Below, piece by piece: positions 6,111 to 6,853 of a DNA stretch of 6,853 bases. Position numbers and translations under genes: made by a program. This stretch comes from an uncultured Solirubrobacteraceae bacterium (GTDB lineage: Bacteria > Actinomycetota > Thermoleophilia > Solirubrobacterales > Solirubrobacteraceae), in NCBI GenBank assembly GCA_955652345.1, contig CATPBV010000205.1, positions 1 to 6,853 on the forward strand, read 5' to 3'. Each line of letters begins with the position of its first letter. Position 1 is the first letter of the stretch. Under the pieces are notes generated by a model. The model made no database searches. It worked only from the letters and a program-made list of their open reading frames with translations, and was not told where the DNA came from.

Positions 6111-6728
6111 TCAGCGCTGAGGGCCTGCAACCTCGTCGCCTGGTGCCGCCCCGCCGTGAGCAGCCACCCGCGCCGAGCTGACTCGCGCACGGAGCTGGGG
6201 TAGCGTCTCCTCGGCCCAGCGCAGCTGCGCCTCGGTCCCGGCGAGTCCCTGGCGAAGCGTGATCCGTGGCAGCTCCTCCGGCGCGGTCCAGTCCGTGTCC
6301 GCGTCGATGGCCTGCAGCGCGGCGAGTTTCTCGGCGGCCAGCTGGTGGTAGCGCTCGACGTGAGCGAGGAGGCATTCCGGGTCGCCGCTATCGCCGAAGA
6401 AGAGCTTCAGGAGGAAGGCGCCCCGGTTGCTCAGTGGATCCTCGTCGGTCGTGTTCACCCATTCCCTCAGCGCGGCGTGCCCGCGCCGCGTGATCCGCCA
6501 CAGGTGCTTGTCGGGCTTGCCACTCTGGTGAACTACACGGCGGCGCGCGTGGCCGCCACGCTCCAGGCGGGGCAGGACGTCGTACACGTGGCTCTTCGCG
6601 GGCGACCAGATGAAGCCGATCCCGGACTCGGCGAGCTTCAGGAGCTCGTAGCCGGAGTGCTCCCCGTAGCGGGAGAGCATCCCGAGAATCGCGCTCTCGG
6701 TCGTTGTGAGGCGGTCCAAGCGAGCCAT
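6111..6728 (-). CDS. PadR-family transcriptional regulator
   Basis: 205 residues. PadR proteins are dimeric winged-helix repressors that often control transporters or detoxification genes nearby in response to small molecules. The N-terminal winged-helix domain covers about residues 7-92: LTTTESAILGMLSRYGEHSGYEL (7-29), a recognition-helix region WSPAKSHVYDVLPRLERGGH (41-60), the wing VVHQSGKPDKHLWRIT (65-80) and RRGHAALREWV (81-91). Residues about 101-180 form the helical C-terminal domain (Vir_AT type, NRGAFLLKLFFGD) used for dimerisation, and the last 25 residues look disordered. The ATG at 6728 follows the upstream stop by one base and gives the normal PadR beginning, MARLDRLTTTESAILGML. 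The gene is probably co-transcribed with the upstream DUF559-type gene and perhaps with the downstream cyclase. Its target cannot be named; the genes further upstream are outside the window. Confidence 0.9.
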   Translation of the reverse strand: MARLDRLTTTESAILGMLSRYGEHSGYELLKLAESGIGFIWSPAKSHVYDVLPRLERGGHARRRVVHQSGKPDKHLWRITRRGHAALREWVNTTDEDPLSNRGAFLLKLFFGDSGDPECLLAHVERYHQLAAEKLAALQAIDADTDWTAPEELPRITLRQGLAGTEAQLRWAEETLPQLRARVSSARVAAHGGAAPGDEVAGPQR

Positions 6729-6729
6729 C

Positions 6730-6853
6730 CTACGCGGCTAGTGCCTGAGCGAGGCGGGCCACCACGGCATAGGAGTCGGCCTCCATCTGCAGCCAGCTGA
6801 CGCGCATCACCTGTAGGCCCGCCGCGGTGAGCTTTGCACCCTTGGCGGAATCC
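6730..6853 (-). CDS. C-terminal fragment of a probable DUF559 (endonuclease-like fold) protein
   Basis: Only the last 40 codons and the TAG stop (6730-6732) lie in the window; the gene continues past its right edge. The readable end is KLTAAGLQVMRVSW (about codons 7-20 of the fragment), then a helix containing VVARLAQALAA. This pattern (L-x-x-x-G-x-x-V-x-R-V-x-W followed by a final amphipathic helix) is the typical end of DUF559 proteins, which have a restriction-endonuclease-like (Vsr-related) fold and are numerous in high-GC actinobacteria, often behind an AbiEi-like N-terminal domain. The active-site residues would be upstream and cannot be checked. One base separates its stop from the padR ATG, so the two are probably one transcription unit. 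The fragment is too short for certainty. Confidence 0.6.
   Translation of the reverse strand, partial: DSAKGAKLTAAGLQVMRVSWLQMEADSYAVVARLAQALAA

Noticed and set aside
5253..6203. 316-residue plus-strand open frame across the cyclase gene
   Set aside because: The minus strand encodes an intact GGDEF domain with I-site, and the plus-strand product has no recognisable motifs.
1..6853. CRISPR array, tRNA or rRNA genes, insertion sequence, phage or defence system
   Set aside because: Nearly all of the window is explained by ordinary coding genes. I saw no regularly spaced repeats, terminal inverted repeats, transposase motifs or tRNA-like folds. The DUF559 fragment alone is not evidence for a defence system.

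Overview
The window is GC-rich bacterial DNA (roughly two thirds G+C or more). Genes are packed tightly, several start with GTG, and three successive start/stop junctions are 4-base GTGA overlaps. The gene content (trpF-trpB-trpA, lipoprotein solute-binding proteins, a PadR regulator and the end of a DUF559-type protein) fits a high-GC actinobacterium. Class Thermoleophilia (Solirubrobacterales-like) is my best guess. This is inferred from style and families, not from a marker gene.

Layout, plus strand: the 3' end of trpF (1-180), complete trpB (177-1355) and complete trpA (1360-2169) form the tail of a tryptophan operon. A 53-residue two-helix membrane protein of unknown function (2189-2350) follows trpA. 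After an 8-bp perfect inverted repeat (2347-2373) come three consecutive genes for lipid-anchored, LivJ-like (type 1 fold) ABC-transporter solute-binding proteins: 2387-3547, 3544-3933 and 3930-5189. The middle one is only 129 residues. It looks like a binding protein that has lost its whole centre in frame, with the N-terminal part joined directly to a C-terminal tail. No permease or ATPase gene is visible next to them.

Layout, minus strand: a membrane-anchored diguanylate cyclase with an intact GGDEF motif and I-site (5199-6065) converges on the last binding-protein gene, with only 9 bases between the two stop codons. Upstream of it on the same strand are a PadR-family regulator (6111-6728) and, one base further, the C-terminal 40 codons of a probable DUF559 protein that runs off the window (6730-6853). 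These three may be co-transcribed.

How they work together: TrpF, TrpB and TrpA carry out the late steps of tryptophan synthesis, and TrpA passes indole to TrpB. The binding proteins would capture a small solute, perhaps an amino acid or related compound, outside the membrane. A link to tryptophan metabolism is suggested only by position. The window holds no RNA gene, CRISPR array, insertion sequence or phage gene that I can support, and there is no gene-free stretch longer than about 50 bases. I see no clearly new defence or mobile system. The most unusual item is the tandem binding-protein array with its miniaturised middle member.
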